Positions 1 to 6,448 of a stretch of 9,379 nucleotides of DNA are shown piece after piece (position 1 is the first letter of the stretch; each line of letters starts with the position of its first letter). Position numbers and translations under genes: made by a program. Source of the DNA: Paracoccaceae bacterium (GTDB lineage Bacteria; Pseudomonadota; Alphaproteobacteria; Rhodobacterales; Rhodobacteraceae); the NCBI GenBank assembly GCA_007129775.1, contig SKUV01000192.1:1-9379 (forward strand), read 5' to 3'. The notes under the pieces are model-generated. The model saw nothing but the letters and a program-made list of their open reading frames with translations. It was not told where the DNA came from and did no database searches.

Positions 1-354
1 GGCGCGATTGCCCGGCCCGCGGGCGCACAGCCGGGCGGCGCGCAGGCGGCGGGGCGCGCCGATACGGCCCGCGGCGCGTTCTGGCTGGGGCTGGCCACGC
101 AGATGTCGAACCCCAAGCCCGCGGTCTTTTTCGGCGCCGTCTTCGTGGGCACCCTGCCGCCCGATGCCTCGGCCCCGGCCATGCTGGCGCTGCTGGCGGC
201 GATCTTCGTCAACGAATTCGCCTGCACCATGGGCGTGGCGCGGCTCTTTGCGGTTGCGCGGGTGCGCGCGGCCTATGCCCGGCTCAAGGTGGCCATCGAC
301 CGCAGTTTCGGCACAATCCTCGGGCTCATGGGGGCGCGCATCGCCACCGGTTGA
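1..354 (+). CDS. LysE family translocator (amino-acid exporter), 3' part only
   Basis: The last 117 codons of a LysE/RhtB-type inner-membrane exporter, a family that pumps amino acids or their derivatives out of the cell. The gene starts left of the window. The fragment opens with an Ala/Gly-rich linker (residues 1-25). It then carries the family hallmark NPKPAVFF (residues 37-44) at the start of a membrane segment, a second hydrophobic stretch around residues 62-86, and a C-terminal GLMGARIA stretch typical of the last helix. The stop is TGA at 352-354. gpt follows after 25 nt on the same strand, which suggests co-transcription. The substrate cannot be judged from this part. The family call is firm; the specificity is unknown. 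Confidence 0.85.
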   Translation, partial: GAIARPAGAQPGGAQAAGRADTARGAFWLGLATQMSNPKPAVFFGAVFVGTLPPDASAPAMLALLAAIFVNEFACTMGVARLFAVARVRAAYARLKVAIDRSFGTILGLMGARIATG

Positions 355-366
355 GCCCGCCCTTAC

Positions 367-372
367 GGGAGG
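367..372 (+). promoter_or_regulatory. Ribosome binding site of gpt
   Basis: GGGAGG lies 7 nt before the ATG at 380. It fixes the gpt start well inside a reading frame that stays open much further upstream, back through the exporter gene. Confidence 0.75.
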
Positions 373-379
373 CATCCGC

Positions 380-880
380 ATGAATGACCGACTGCCGCAC
401 GAAAAGGGGTTCCACATAAGCTGGGACCAGATCCACCGCGACGCCCGGGCACTGGCGTGGCGGCTCGACGGACAGGGGCCCGATGACGGCGGCTGGCGCG
501 CGGTGGTCGCCATCACCCGAGGCGGCATGGCGCCCGCGATGATCGTCAGCCGCGAGTTGGACATCCGCACCGTCGACACCATCAGCGTCAAATCCTACAA
601 CTGGCAGGACCAGACCGAACCGCGCGTCATCAAGGCCCCGCAGGCCGAGGTGATGGGTGACGGCACCGGCATCCTGATCGTCGATGATCTGGTGGATACC
701 GGCAAGACGCTGGAACTGGTGCGCGAACTCTATCCCAAGGCGCATTTCGCCACCGTCTACGCCAAGCCGCAGGGCCGGCCCATGGTCGATACCTTCATCA
801 CCGAGGTCAGCCAGGACACCTGGATCTTTTTCCCGTGGGACATGGCGCTGCAATATGTCGAACCCTATCGCGGCACCTGA
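380..880 (+). CDS. gpt: Xanthine(-guanine) phosphoribosyltransferase
   Basis: A 166-residue purine-salvage enzyme that transfers the phosphoribosyl group of PRPP to xanthine or guanine, giving XMP or GMP. The PRPP-binding loop VDDLVDTGKT is at residues 101-110, and the pyrophosphate loop ITRGG at 45-49. Near the C-terminus TWIFFPWDM (147-155) resembles the WIEQPWDM segment of E. coli Gpt, where the Trp-Ile pair contacts the purine; W148-I149 is the likely equivalent. The protein is slightly longer than E. coli Gpt (152 aa), partly through an N-terminal extension. The start is set by a good Shine-Dalgarno sequence, and upstream codons in this frame would overlap the exporter gene. Its 3' end may overlap the next gene if that gene starts at 855. 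Base preference (xanthine, guanine or hypoxanthine) is inferred from the family. Confidence 0.93.
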   Translation: MNDRLPHEKGFHISWDQIHRDARALAWRLDGQGPDDGGWRAVVAITRGGMAPAMIVSRELDIRTVDTISVKSYNWQDQTEPRVIKAPQAEVMGDGTGILIVDDLVDTGKTLELVRELYPKAHFATVYAKPQGRPMVDTFITEVSQDTWIFFPWDMALQYVEPYRGT

Positions 881-896
881 GGGGGGCGCGGGGACC

Positions 897-2087
897 ATGG
901 CGCTGAGCCCGCTCAACCCGGCGATGGCGGCCACCTTCGCGCCCCCGGTGATGGAGGCGCGGCGATGGCTGCAGGAGGCCCGCCTGCCCGAGGGGCTGGA
1001 TCTGATCAACGTCAGCCAGGCCGCGCCGGTGGCCCCGCCGCCCGAGGGGCTGCGCGCGGCGCTGGCCGAAACGATCCTGTCAAACCCGTCGGCCCACCTT
1101 TACGGCCCGGTTCTGGGCCTGCCCGAATTGCGCGCCGAACTCGCCGCCCGGATGTCGCGGCACTATGACGGCGCGGTGGCCGAAGACCAGATCGCGATCA
1201 CCGCGGGCTGCAATCAGGCCTTCGCCGCGGTCATGGCCACGCTCGCCGGCCCGGGGGATGGGGTGATCCTGCCGGTGCCGTGGTATTTCAACCATCGCAT
1301 GTGGCTCGACATGGCCGGGGTGGCGACGCAGCCCCTGCCCTGCGGCCCCGGGCTGCTGCCCGACCCGGAAGCGGCCGCGGCGCTGATCACGCCCGCCACA
1401 AGGGCGATCGTGCTGGTCAGCCCCAACAACCCCGGCGGGGCGGAATACCCGCCCGACCTGCTGGCGGCGTTTCTGGAACTGGCCCGCCGGCACGGCATCG
1501 CCCTTGTGCTGGACGAAACCTACCGCGATTTCCACAGCGCCGAGGGCCCGCCGCACGGGTTTTTCGCGGACCCGGACTGGGACGACACGCTGATCCACCT
1601 TTATTCCTTCTCCAAGGCCTTCCGGCTGACCGGGCACCGCGTGGGCGCCATCGCGGCCGCACCCGCCCGGCTGGCCGAGATCGAGAAGTTCCTCGATACC
1701 GTGGCGATCTGCGCACCGCAGACGGGCCAGCACGCGGCGCTCTGGGGCTTGCGCAACCTTGGCGAGTGGCTGGCGGGCGAGCGGGCCGAAATCCTGTCAC
1801 GCCGCGCGGCGATGGCGCAGGGCATCGCGCAGCTTGGGGGCTGGCGGCTGCTGGGCTGCGGCGCCTATTTCGCCTATGCCGAACATCCCTTTCCCCGGCG
1901 CTCCGACGATCTGGCGCGCGACCTGATCGCGCGCGCAGGCGTGCTGCTTCTGCCCGGCACGATGTTCATGCCCGAAGGTGACGCGCTGGGCGCGCGCAGC
2001 CTGCGCATCGCCTTCGCCAATCTCGACCGGCCCGGGATCGGGGCGCTTTTCGCGCGGCTCGGGGCCTACGAGATGGCGCAAAGCTGA
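897..2087 (+). CDS. PLP-dependent class I/II aminotransferase
   Basis: A 396-residue fold-type I aminotransferase that moves an amino group between an amino acid and a 2-oxo acid by way of pyridoxal phosphate. Visible active-site elements are HLYG (67-70), SPNNPGG (175-181, N178 contacting PLP), DETYRDF (206-212, D206 pairing with the pyridine nitrogen and Y209 with the ring hydroxyl), SFSKAFRLTGHRVG (237-250, K240 as Schiff-base lysine) and R370 in SLRIAFAN as the likely carboxylate-binding arginine. The set is complete, so the enzyme should be active; the substrate is not readable. The chosen ATG at 897 follows a G-rich stretch. An in-frame ATG at 855 would add 14 residues and overlap gpt by 26 nt. 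The gene lies 16 nt after gpt, probably in the same transcript. Confidence 0.9.
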   Translation: MALSPLNPAMAATFAPPVMEARRWLQEARLPEGLDLINVSQAAPVAPPPEGLRAALAETILSNPSAHLYGPVLGLPELRAELAARMSRHYDGAVAEDQIAITAGCNQAFAAVMATLAGPGDGVILPVPWYFNHRMWLDMAGVATQPLPCGPGLLPDPEAAAALITPATRAIVLVSPNNPGGAEYPPDLLAAFLELARRHGIALVLDETYRDFHSAEGPPHGFFADPDWDDTLIHLYSFSKAFRLTGHRVGAIAAAPARLAEIEKFLDTVAICAPQTGQHAALWGLRNLGEWLAGERAEILSRRAAMAQGIAQLGGWRLLGCGAYFAYAEHPFPRRSDDLARDLIARAGVLLLPGTMFMPEGDALGARSLRIAFANLDRPGIGALFARLGAYEMAQS

Positions 2088-2099
2088 TCGCGCAGGCGC

Positions 2100-2128
2100 T
2101 TGCCCTGCCGGCCCGCATTGCCTAGAGA
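2100..2128 (+). promoter_or_regulatory. Possible sigma-70 promoter for ppiD-trpE
   Basis: TTGCCC (2100-2105) and TAGAGA (2123-2128) are separated by 17 bp in the 83-nt gap between the aminotransferase and ppiD. The -35 element keeps the CTTG core common in alphaproteobacterial promoters; the -10 is weaker (3 of 6 consensus bases). It would give a leader of roughly 35 nt before the ppiD start. No transcription data were available. Confidence 0.4.
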
Positions 2129-2170
2129 TGGCGCGAAATCCGACCCCTTGCGCGAAAGGCACCCTCCGGA

Positions 2171-4036
2171 ATGGCCAAGCAAAAGAGCAAGACCTCGAAC
2201 ATCATCGTCTGGGCGCTTCTGGGTCTGCTGATCGTGGCGCTGGCGGGCTTCGGGGTGGACAGCTTCGGCGGCTCGGTCCGCTCCATCGGCAAGGTCGGCG
2301 ACCGCGAGATCCGGGCGCAGGATTACTTCGTCGCGCTGCAGCAGGCCGTCCGCGCCGAGGGCGAGCGCCGGGGCCAGCCGATCAGCTTTCAGCAAGCGCG
2401 CGAGATCGGGCTCGATCAGCAGGTTCTGAGCCAGCTTGTCACCCGCGCCGCGCTGGAAAACGAGACCATGCGCCGCAACCTCTCCATCGGTGACGATCTG
2501 GTGCGCGAGGAAATCCTCGCCATCCCAGCCTTCCGCGGCCTTGACGGCGAGTTCGACCGCGAGGCCTATCGCTTCGGGCTGCAACAGCAGGGCCTGTCGG
2601 AAAGCGAATTCGAGGAACAACTGCGCTTCGAGGTGGCACGCGCGATCCTGCAATCGGCGGTGGCGGCGGGCTCGCCCGCGCCCGCGACCTTTGTGGATAC
2701 GGTCTTCGGCCATGCCCGCGAACGGCGCAGCTTTACCGCGCTGCGGCTGGACCCTTCCGATCTGGCCCAGCCCCTGCCCGAGGCCAGCGACGCCGATCTT
2801 CAGGCGCAATACGAGGCCACGCCCGAGGCCTATACCCTGCCCGAGGCGCGCGCGATCACCTATGCCTGGATCGTGCCGGCGATGCTGATGGACACGATCG
2901 AGGTGGACGACGTGGCCCTGCGCGAGCTTTACGACACCCGCGCCGCCGAGTTCATCCGCCCCGAACGCCGGCTGGTGGAGCGGTTGATCTTTCCCACCGA
3001 AACCGCCGCGCAGGAGGCACGCGACCGGATCGAGGCGGGCGAGGCCGATTTCGACGCCATCGCCGCCGAGCGTGGCTTCGATCTGGATGATATCGACATG
3101 GGCGATGTGACCGAGGCCGATCTCGGCGCGGCCGGCCCGGCGGTCTTCGCGCTCGACGGCCCCGGCGTGACCGGGCCCCACGACACCCCCTTCGGCCCGG
3201 CGCTTTTCCGCATGAACGCGGTGCTGGCCGCCCAGATCACCAGTTTCGAGGACGCCCTGCCCGAATTGCGCGACGAACTGGCACAGGATCGCGCGCGTCG
3301 GGTGATCGCCGACCAGATCGACCTGTTCGAGGATTTGCTGGCCGGCGGCGCCGAGCTTGAGGAACTGGCCGAGACGACCGACATGGTTCTGGGCCAGATC
3401 GATTTCCGCGAGGACACGCGCGAGGGCATCGCCGCCTATACCGGTTTCCGCGAGGCCGCACGCGCCGCGCGCGAGGGCGCCTTTGCCGAAATCAAGGTCC
3501 TGGATGATGGCGGCCTTTTCGCACTGCGGCTCGACCGGATCGTGCCGCCGCAACTGCAGCCATTCGACGAAGTGGTGGTGCAGGTGATCGAGGATTGGGC
3601 CGATGCCGAAACCGAACGTCGCCTGACCGCGCAGGCCGAGGATGTGCGCGCGGCACTGGAAACCGGCGCCGATCCCGATGGCTTTGGCCTGTCGATCGAA
3701 GCGGTGGAGGGCGTGCAGCGCGAGGGCTTCGTTCAGGGCCTGCCGCGCAGCCTGATCAGCGCGGCCTTCGCCATGCAAGAGGGCGAGGTGCGCGTCCATG
3801 CCGCCACCGACCCCGACACCGGCGCGCCGGTGGTCTTCGTGCTGCTTCTGGACGCGGTGCTGGCGGCCGAAACCGACACCGCCGAGGCGCGGATGATCAT
3901 CGACAGCTTTTCGGCATCGGTCAGCCAGTCCGTCGCCGCCGATCTGTTCGCCTATTTCGCGCGCCGGCTCGAAACCGAAGCGACGGTGCAGATCAATGAC
4001 GGCGCGGTTCAGGCCGTGCATGCCGAGTTCCGCTAG
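2171..4036 (+). CDS. ppiD: Membrane-anchored PpiD/SurA-type periplasmic foldase (SurA_N + degenerate parvulin domain)
   Basis: A 621-residue protein with a short basic cytoplasmic head (MAKQKSK), one membrane segment at about residues 11-28, and a long acidic periplasmic part, the PpiD layout. Residues about 35-180 match the SurA/PpiD N-terminal chaperone module (GKVGDREIRAQDY, then paired helices). Residues about 265-355 match a parvulin PPIase domain by pattern (F-x-A-I-A-A-E-R-G, then a VFALDGPGV segment and a final FGPALFRM strand). The usual RHILV reads RLVERLIF, and the GYH near the end reads GPALF, so both conserved histidines are missing; E. coli PpiD also lacks clear isomerase activity. 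It probably helps fold secreted or outer-membrane proteins at the inner membrane. trpE follows after 4 nt, so the two are probably co-transcribed and translationally coupled. It is close to the 623 aa of E. coli PpiD. Confidence 0.85.
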   Translation: MAKQKSKTSNIIVWALLGLLIVALAGFGVDSFGGSVRSIGKVGDREIRAQDYFVALQQAVRAEGERRGQPISFQQAREIGLDQQVLSQLVTRAALENETMRRNLSIGDDLVREEILAIPAFRGLDGEFDREAYRFGLQQQGLSESEFEEQLRFEVARAILQSAVAAGSPAPATFVDTVFGHARERRSFTALRLDPSDLAQPLPEASDADLQAQYEATPEAYTLPEARAITYAWIVPAMLMDTIEVDDVALRELYDTRAAEFIRPERRLVERLIFPTETAAQEARDRIEAGEADFDAIAAERGFDLDDIDMGDVTEADLGAAGPAVFALDGPGVTGPHDTPFGPALFRMNAVLAAQITSFEDALPELRDELAQDRARRVIADQIDLFEDLLAGGAELEELAETTDMVLGQIDFREDTREGIAAYTGFREAARAAREGAFAEIKVLDDGGLFALRLDRIVPPQLQPFDEVVVQVIEDWADAETERRLTAQAEDVRAALETGADPDGFGLSIEAVEGVQREGFVQGLPRSLISAAFAMQEGEVRVHAATDPDTGAPVVFVLLLDAVLAAETDTAEARMIIDSFSASVSQSVAADLFAYFARRLETEATVQINDGAVQAVHAEFR

Positions 4037-4040
4037 GCCG

Positions 4041-5558
4041 ATGGTCGCGCTCACGCCGACTTTCGAAGCCTTCGAGGCGGGCTGGAACGCGGGCCGCAAT
4101 CAGGTCGTCTGCGCCCGGCTGGCCGCGGATCTGGATACGCCGGTGTCGCTGATGCTGCGGCTCGCCGAGGCCCGCAAGGACAGCTTCATGCTCGAATCCG
4201 TCACCGGCGGCGAGGTCCGCGGCCGCTATTCGGTGGTGGGGATGAAGCCCGATCTGATCTGGCAATGCCACGGCAGCCGCGCCCGCATCAACCGCGAGGC
4301 CCGCTTCGACCCCGAGGCATGGCAGGATCAGCCCGCCCCCCCGCTGGAGGCCCTGCGCGCCCTGATCGCCGAAAGCCGGATCGACATGCCGGCTGATCTG
4401 CCCGCCATCGCCGCGGGGCTTTTCGGCTATCTCGCCTATGACATGATCCGGCTGGTGGAGCATCTGCCGAACGTCAATCCCGACCCGCTCGGCCTGCCCG
4501 ATGCGGTGTTGCTGCGGCCCTCGGTGGTGGCGGTGCTCGACGGGGTCAAGGGCGAGGTCACCATCGTCGCCCCGGCATGGGCCGGCAGCGGGCTGACCGC
4601 GCGCGCGGCCTATGCCCAGGCGGCCGAGCGGGTGATGGATGCGGTGCGCGATCTCGACCGCGCCGCCCCGGGCGAGACCCGCGGCCTGGGCGCTGCCGAA
4701 CCCGAGGCCGAACCGGTGTCGAACTTCACCCCCGAGGCCTATCGCGCCGCGGTCGAGAAGGCCAAGGATTACATCCGCGCCGGCGACATCTTTCAGGTCG
4801 TGCCGTCGCAGCGCTGGGCCCAGCCGTTCCGGCTGCCGCCCTTCGCGCTCTACCGGTCGTTGCGCCGCACCAACCCCTCGCCCTTCATGTTCTTCTTCAA
4901 TTTCGGCGAATTTCAGGTGATCGGCGCCAGCCCCGAAATCCTCGTGCGGCTGCGCGATGGCGAGGTCACGATCCGGCCCATCGCCGGCACGAGGCGCCGC
5001 GGCGCCACCCCCGAGGAGGACCGCGCCCTGGAGGCCGATCTGCTGGCCGATCAGAAAGAGCGCGCCGAGCATCTGATGCTGCTCGATCTGGGGCGCAACG
5101 ATGTGGGCCGCGTCGCCCGGATCGGCACCGTCCGCCCGACCGAGCAATTCGCCATCGAGCGCTACAGCCATGTGATGCACATCGTCTCGAACGTGGTGGG
5201 CGAATTGCGCGAGGGCGAGGACGCGCTATCGGCCCTGCTGGCGGGGCTGCCGGCCGGCACGCTCTCGGGCGCGCCCAAGGTCCGCGCGATGGAGATCATC
5301 GACGAACTGGAGCCCGAAAAGCGCGGCGTCTACGGCGGCGCGGTGGGCTATTTCGCCGCCAATGGCGAGATGGACATGTGCATCGCCCTGCGCACCGCGG
5401 TGCTGAAGGACGAAACGCTCTACACCCAGGCCGGCGGTGGCGTGGTCTATGACAGCGACCCGGCCGCGGAATGGCAGGAAACCGTCGACAAGGTGCGCGC
5501 CCTGCGCCGCGCCGCCGCCGACGCGGGCCTGTTTGTCCACCGCGGCAACGCCCGCTAA
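4041..5558 (+). CDS. trpE: Anthranilate synthase component I
   Basis: A 505-residue subunit that turns chorismate and ammonia (from glutamine via TrpG) into anthranilate, the first committed step of tryptophan synthesis. The N-terminal regulatory part (about 10-165) contains MLES (50-53), matching the LLES motif that binds tryptophan for feedback inhibition. The chorismate-binding part (about 228-490) shows FQVVPSQR (251-258), PSPFMFF (279-285), PIAGTRRRG (313-321), HLMLLDLGRND (344-354), PAGTLSGAPKVRAME (404-418), YGGAVGYF (431-438) and QAGGGVVYDSDP (463-474). These motifs and the usual length separate it from PabB and Isc/MenF relatives. An in-frame ATG at 4020 would add 7 residues and overlap ppiD. 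There is no room for a leader-peptide attenuator before the gene. trpG, trpD and trpC are not downstream. Confidence 0.95.
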   Translation: MVALTPTFEAFEAGWNAGRNQVVCARLAADLDTPVSLMLRLAEARKDSFMLESVTGGEVRGRYSVVGMKPDLIWQCHGSRARINREARFDPEAWQDQPAPPLEALRALIAESRIDMPADLPAIAAGLFGYLAYDMIRLVEHLPNVNPDPLGLPDAVLLRPSVVAVLDGVKGEVTIVAPAWAGSGLTARAAYAQAAERVMDAVRDLDRAAPGETRGLGAAEPEAEPVSNFTPEAYRAAVEKAKDYIRAGDIFQVVPSQRWAQPFRLPPFALYRSLRRTNPSPFMFFFNFGEFQVIGASPEILVRLRDGEVTIRPIAGTRRRGATPEEDRALEADLLADQKERAEHLMLLDLGRNDVGRVARIGTVRPTEQFAIERYSHVMHIVSNVVGELREGEDALSALLAGLPAGTLSGAPKVRAMEIIDELEPEKRGVYGGAVGYFAANGEMDMCIALRTAVLKDETLYTQAGGGVVYDSDPAAEWQETVDKVRALRRAAADAGLFVHRGNAR

Positions 5559-5600
5559 GCCGGCGGCGGGAGAAGGCCCCGGGACCCCGCTTTCCGACAA

Positions 5601-5622
5601 GGGCATCGGATGGGCATCGGAT
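5601..5622. repeat. 11-bp perfect tandem duplication
   Basis: GGGCATCGGAT occurs twice back to back (5601-5611 and 5612-5622) with no mismatch, 42 nt after the trpE stop. The second unit runs into the repeat segment that starts at 5614. Confidence 0.9.
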
Positions 5623-5660
5623 GGCCGCGGGCAGCCGCACCCAACGCTCGTGATAGGCGC
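5614..5660. repeat. Dispersed intergenic repeat, module 1, copy 1
   Basis: Aligned by eye with 8267-8314, about 35 of 47 bases agree with one single-base gap. The longest shared block is CGGGCAGCCGC. Nine of the twelve differences are transitions, the pattern expected of a decayed true repeat rather than chance GC-rich similarity. Confidence 0.65.
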
Positions 5661-5767
5661 TTTATTCCTGCCACGACCGGACGACCTCGCATGATGCACC
5701 CGGCCCCGCCAAAGCGGCTGGCCGGGAGTGAGGGGGGCCGTGGCCCCGGTGGGGCCGCGCAAGCCCC

Positions 5768-5840
5768 CAAACGCCATCCGCTGCCCGGGAGGCTCTCGCG
5801 GCGTTCACCGGGCGGGCGGAAACGGGCCGTTGTGAAAAGC
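5768..5840. repeat. Dispersed intergenic repeat, module 2, copy 1
   Basis: The core 5785-5814 matches 8195-8224 at 26 of 30 bases, including TCACCGGGCG. The flanks also align with small gaps: CCCAAA on the left, and GAAAC then GAAAAGC on the right. It lies 107 nt downstream of module 1; in the other copy module 2 comes first. Confidence 0.65.
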
Positions 5841-5892
5841 ATCGCCACGCAAGGGCAGCGGCTGGCCGCGGCGCAGGCGCCCGCACCCGCGC

Positions 5893-5923
5893 AAAAGAAA
5901 AACGGCACCCCGAGAGGGTGCCG
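5893..5923 (-). terminator. Intrinsic terminator of acpP (and fabG)
   Basis: Read on the - strand, an 8-bp perfect stem (CGGCACCC/GGGTGCCG, arms 5903-5910 and 5916-5923) with a 5-nt loop is followed directly by TTTTTCTTTT (5902-5893). On the + strand the A tract precedes the stem, so it should act only on leftward transcripts. It lies 65 nt downstream of the acpP stop. Confidence 0.92.
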
Positions 5924-5930
5924 CATCTCG

Positions 5931-5958
5931 TGTCCCGTGTCCCTTGTCCCGTCTCCCC
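5931..5958. repeat. Imperfect 7-bp tandem repeat, four units
   Basis: Units TGTCCCG, TGTCCCT, TGTCCCG and TCTCCCC follow one another between two hairpins in the acpP 3' untranslated region. This is a simple sequence repeat with no evident function. Confidence 0.75.
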
Positions 5959-5961
5959 GGC

Positions 5962-5979
5962 GCCCGCCCGCAGGCGGGC
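5962..5979 (-). other. GC-rich stem-loop just after acpP
   Basis: A perfect 7-bp stem GCCCGCC/GGCGGGC with a CGCA loop starts 9 nt after the acpP stop. There is no T tract beside it, so it is more likely a 3'-end stabilising hairpin, protecting the abundant acpP mRNA, than a terminator. That role is inferred. Confidence 0.5.
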
Positions 5980-5988
5980 CGGCAAGCG

Positions 5989-6222
5989 TTACTGCGCTTC
6001 GGAGATGAACTTGACCGCATCGCCGAAGGTCTGGATCGTTTCGGCCGCATCGTCGGGGATCTCGATGCCGAATTCCTCTTCAAAGGCCATGACCAGTTCG
6101 ACCGTATCCAGGCTGTCGGCGCCCAGATCGTCGATGAAGGACGCGCTGTCGGTGACCTTGTCCTCCTCGACGCCGAGATGCTCCACAACGATCTTCTTCA
6201 CGCGATCAGAGATATCGCTCAT
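5989..6222 (-). CDS. acpP: Acyl carrier protein
   Basis: A 77-residue, strongly acidic carrier that holds growing acyl chains on a 4'-phosphopantetheine arm during type II fatty-acid synthesis in the cytoplasm. The attachment serine is S37 in the invariant GADSLDTVEL motif (34-43). Helix-forming sequence on both sides and FGIEIPDDAAE (51-61) are typical of AcpP, and the length is standard (77-79 aa). The start is supported by GAGGAA at 6228-6233. fabG lies 226 nt upstream on the same strand, and acpP seems to have its own promoter in between. A strong intrinsic terminator follows, so fabF is not co-transcribed here. Confidence 0.97.
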   Translation of the reverse strand: MSDISDRVKKIVVEHLGVEEDKVTDSASFIDDLGADSLDTVELVMAFEEEFGIEIPDDAAETIQTFGDAVKFISEAQ

Positions 6223-6227
6223 GTCGG

Positions 6228-6233
6228 TTCCTC
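6228..6233 (-). promoter_or_regulatory. Ribosome binding site of acpP
   Basis: GAGGAA on the - strand, 5 nt before the ATG at 6222. It is a strong site, in keeping with the high expression usual for acpP. Confidence 0.75.
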
Positions 6234-6368
6234 ATTTCCGTTTTGCGGGGGCAGCCCCGTCTGGTTGTCGTGCCCTGTTCCTGACGGGGCGCTTCGGGCT
6301 CCGCTGGGCCGTGGCCCCCTCACCCGCCCGGCCGGAGAAGGCAACCGCCCCCGGCCTGATCGCCGCCG

Positions 6369-6396
6369 CCTATAGCATGTTCTCGGCCCATGGCAA
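6369..6396 (-). promoter_or_regulatory. Predicted sigma-70 promoter of acpP
   Basis: On the - strand TTGCCA (6396-6391, 5 of 6 consensus bases) and TATAGG (6374-6369, 4 of 6) are separated by 16 bp. It lies in the fabG-acpP gap and would give a leader of about 140 nt. That leader is GC-rich and carries a small stem CGGGG-GCAG-CCCCG at 6246-6259. Confidence 0.6.
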
Positions 6397-6448
6397 ACGC
6401 TTTCCCTCGGGCCGGTTTCACGGCAGGCGGGCGCTGCGCCGACCGGGC

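Larger units (their letters stand above)
5559..5892. other. Gene-free stretch between trpE and the acpP terminator
   Basis: No credible gene is seen. Frames here are short, or are long only because of high GC, and none has a convincing start site or family match. The stretch holds an 11-bp tandem duplication (5601-5622), two segments resembling the gap at 8148-8574, and a GC-rich hairpin GGCCCC-GGT-GGGGCC at 5742-5756. A weak stem with a short T run at 5566-5593 is the only terminator candidate for trpE. Confidence 0.6.

Noticed and set aside
8..379. Upstream extension of the gpt frame
   Set aside because: It overlaps the LysE exporter, whose NPKP motif is real, and the Shine-Dalgarno at 367-372 fixes the start at 380.
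684..896. Upstream extension of the aminotransferase frame into gpt
   Set aside because: The translation is Arg/Ser/Pro-rich and unlike the family. Only the ATG at 855 remains a minor alternative to 897.
4037..4040. Leader-peptide attenuator before trpE
   Set aside because: Only 4 nt separate ppiD and trpE, leaving no space for a Trp-rich leader and alternative hairpins.
2066..4099. A very long open frame on the - strand across ppiD
   Set aside because: It is antisense to a gene with clear PpiD features; its Gly/His/Arg/Ala-rich translation has no family motifs and is a usual result of GC-rich third positions.
5566..5593. Possible trpE terminator (GCGGG/CCCGC stem then TTT)
   Set aside because: Only 5 bp of stem, a 15-nt loop and three T bases; too weak to call.
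5296..5777. Small - strand frames in the trpE-acpP gap
   Set aside because: They continue antisense into trpE; their resemblance to frames near 8200-8320 reflects the shared repeat DNA, not protein coding.
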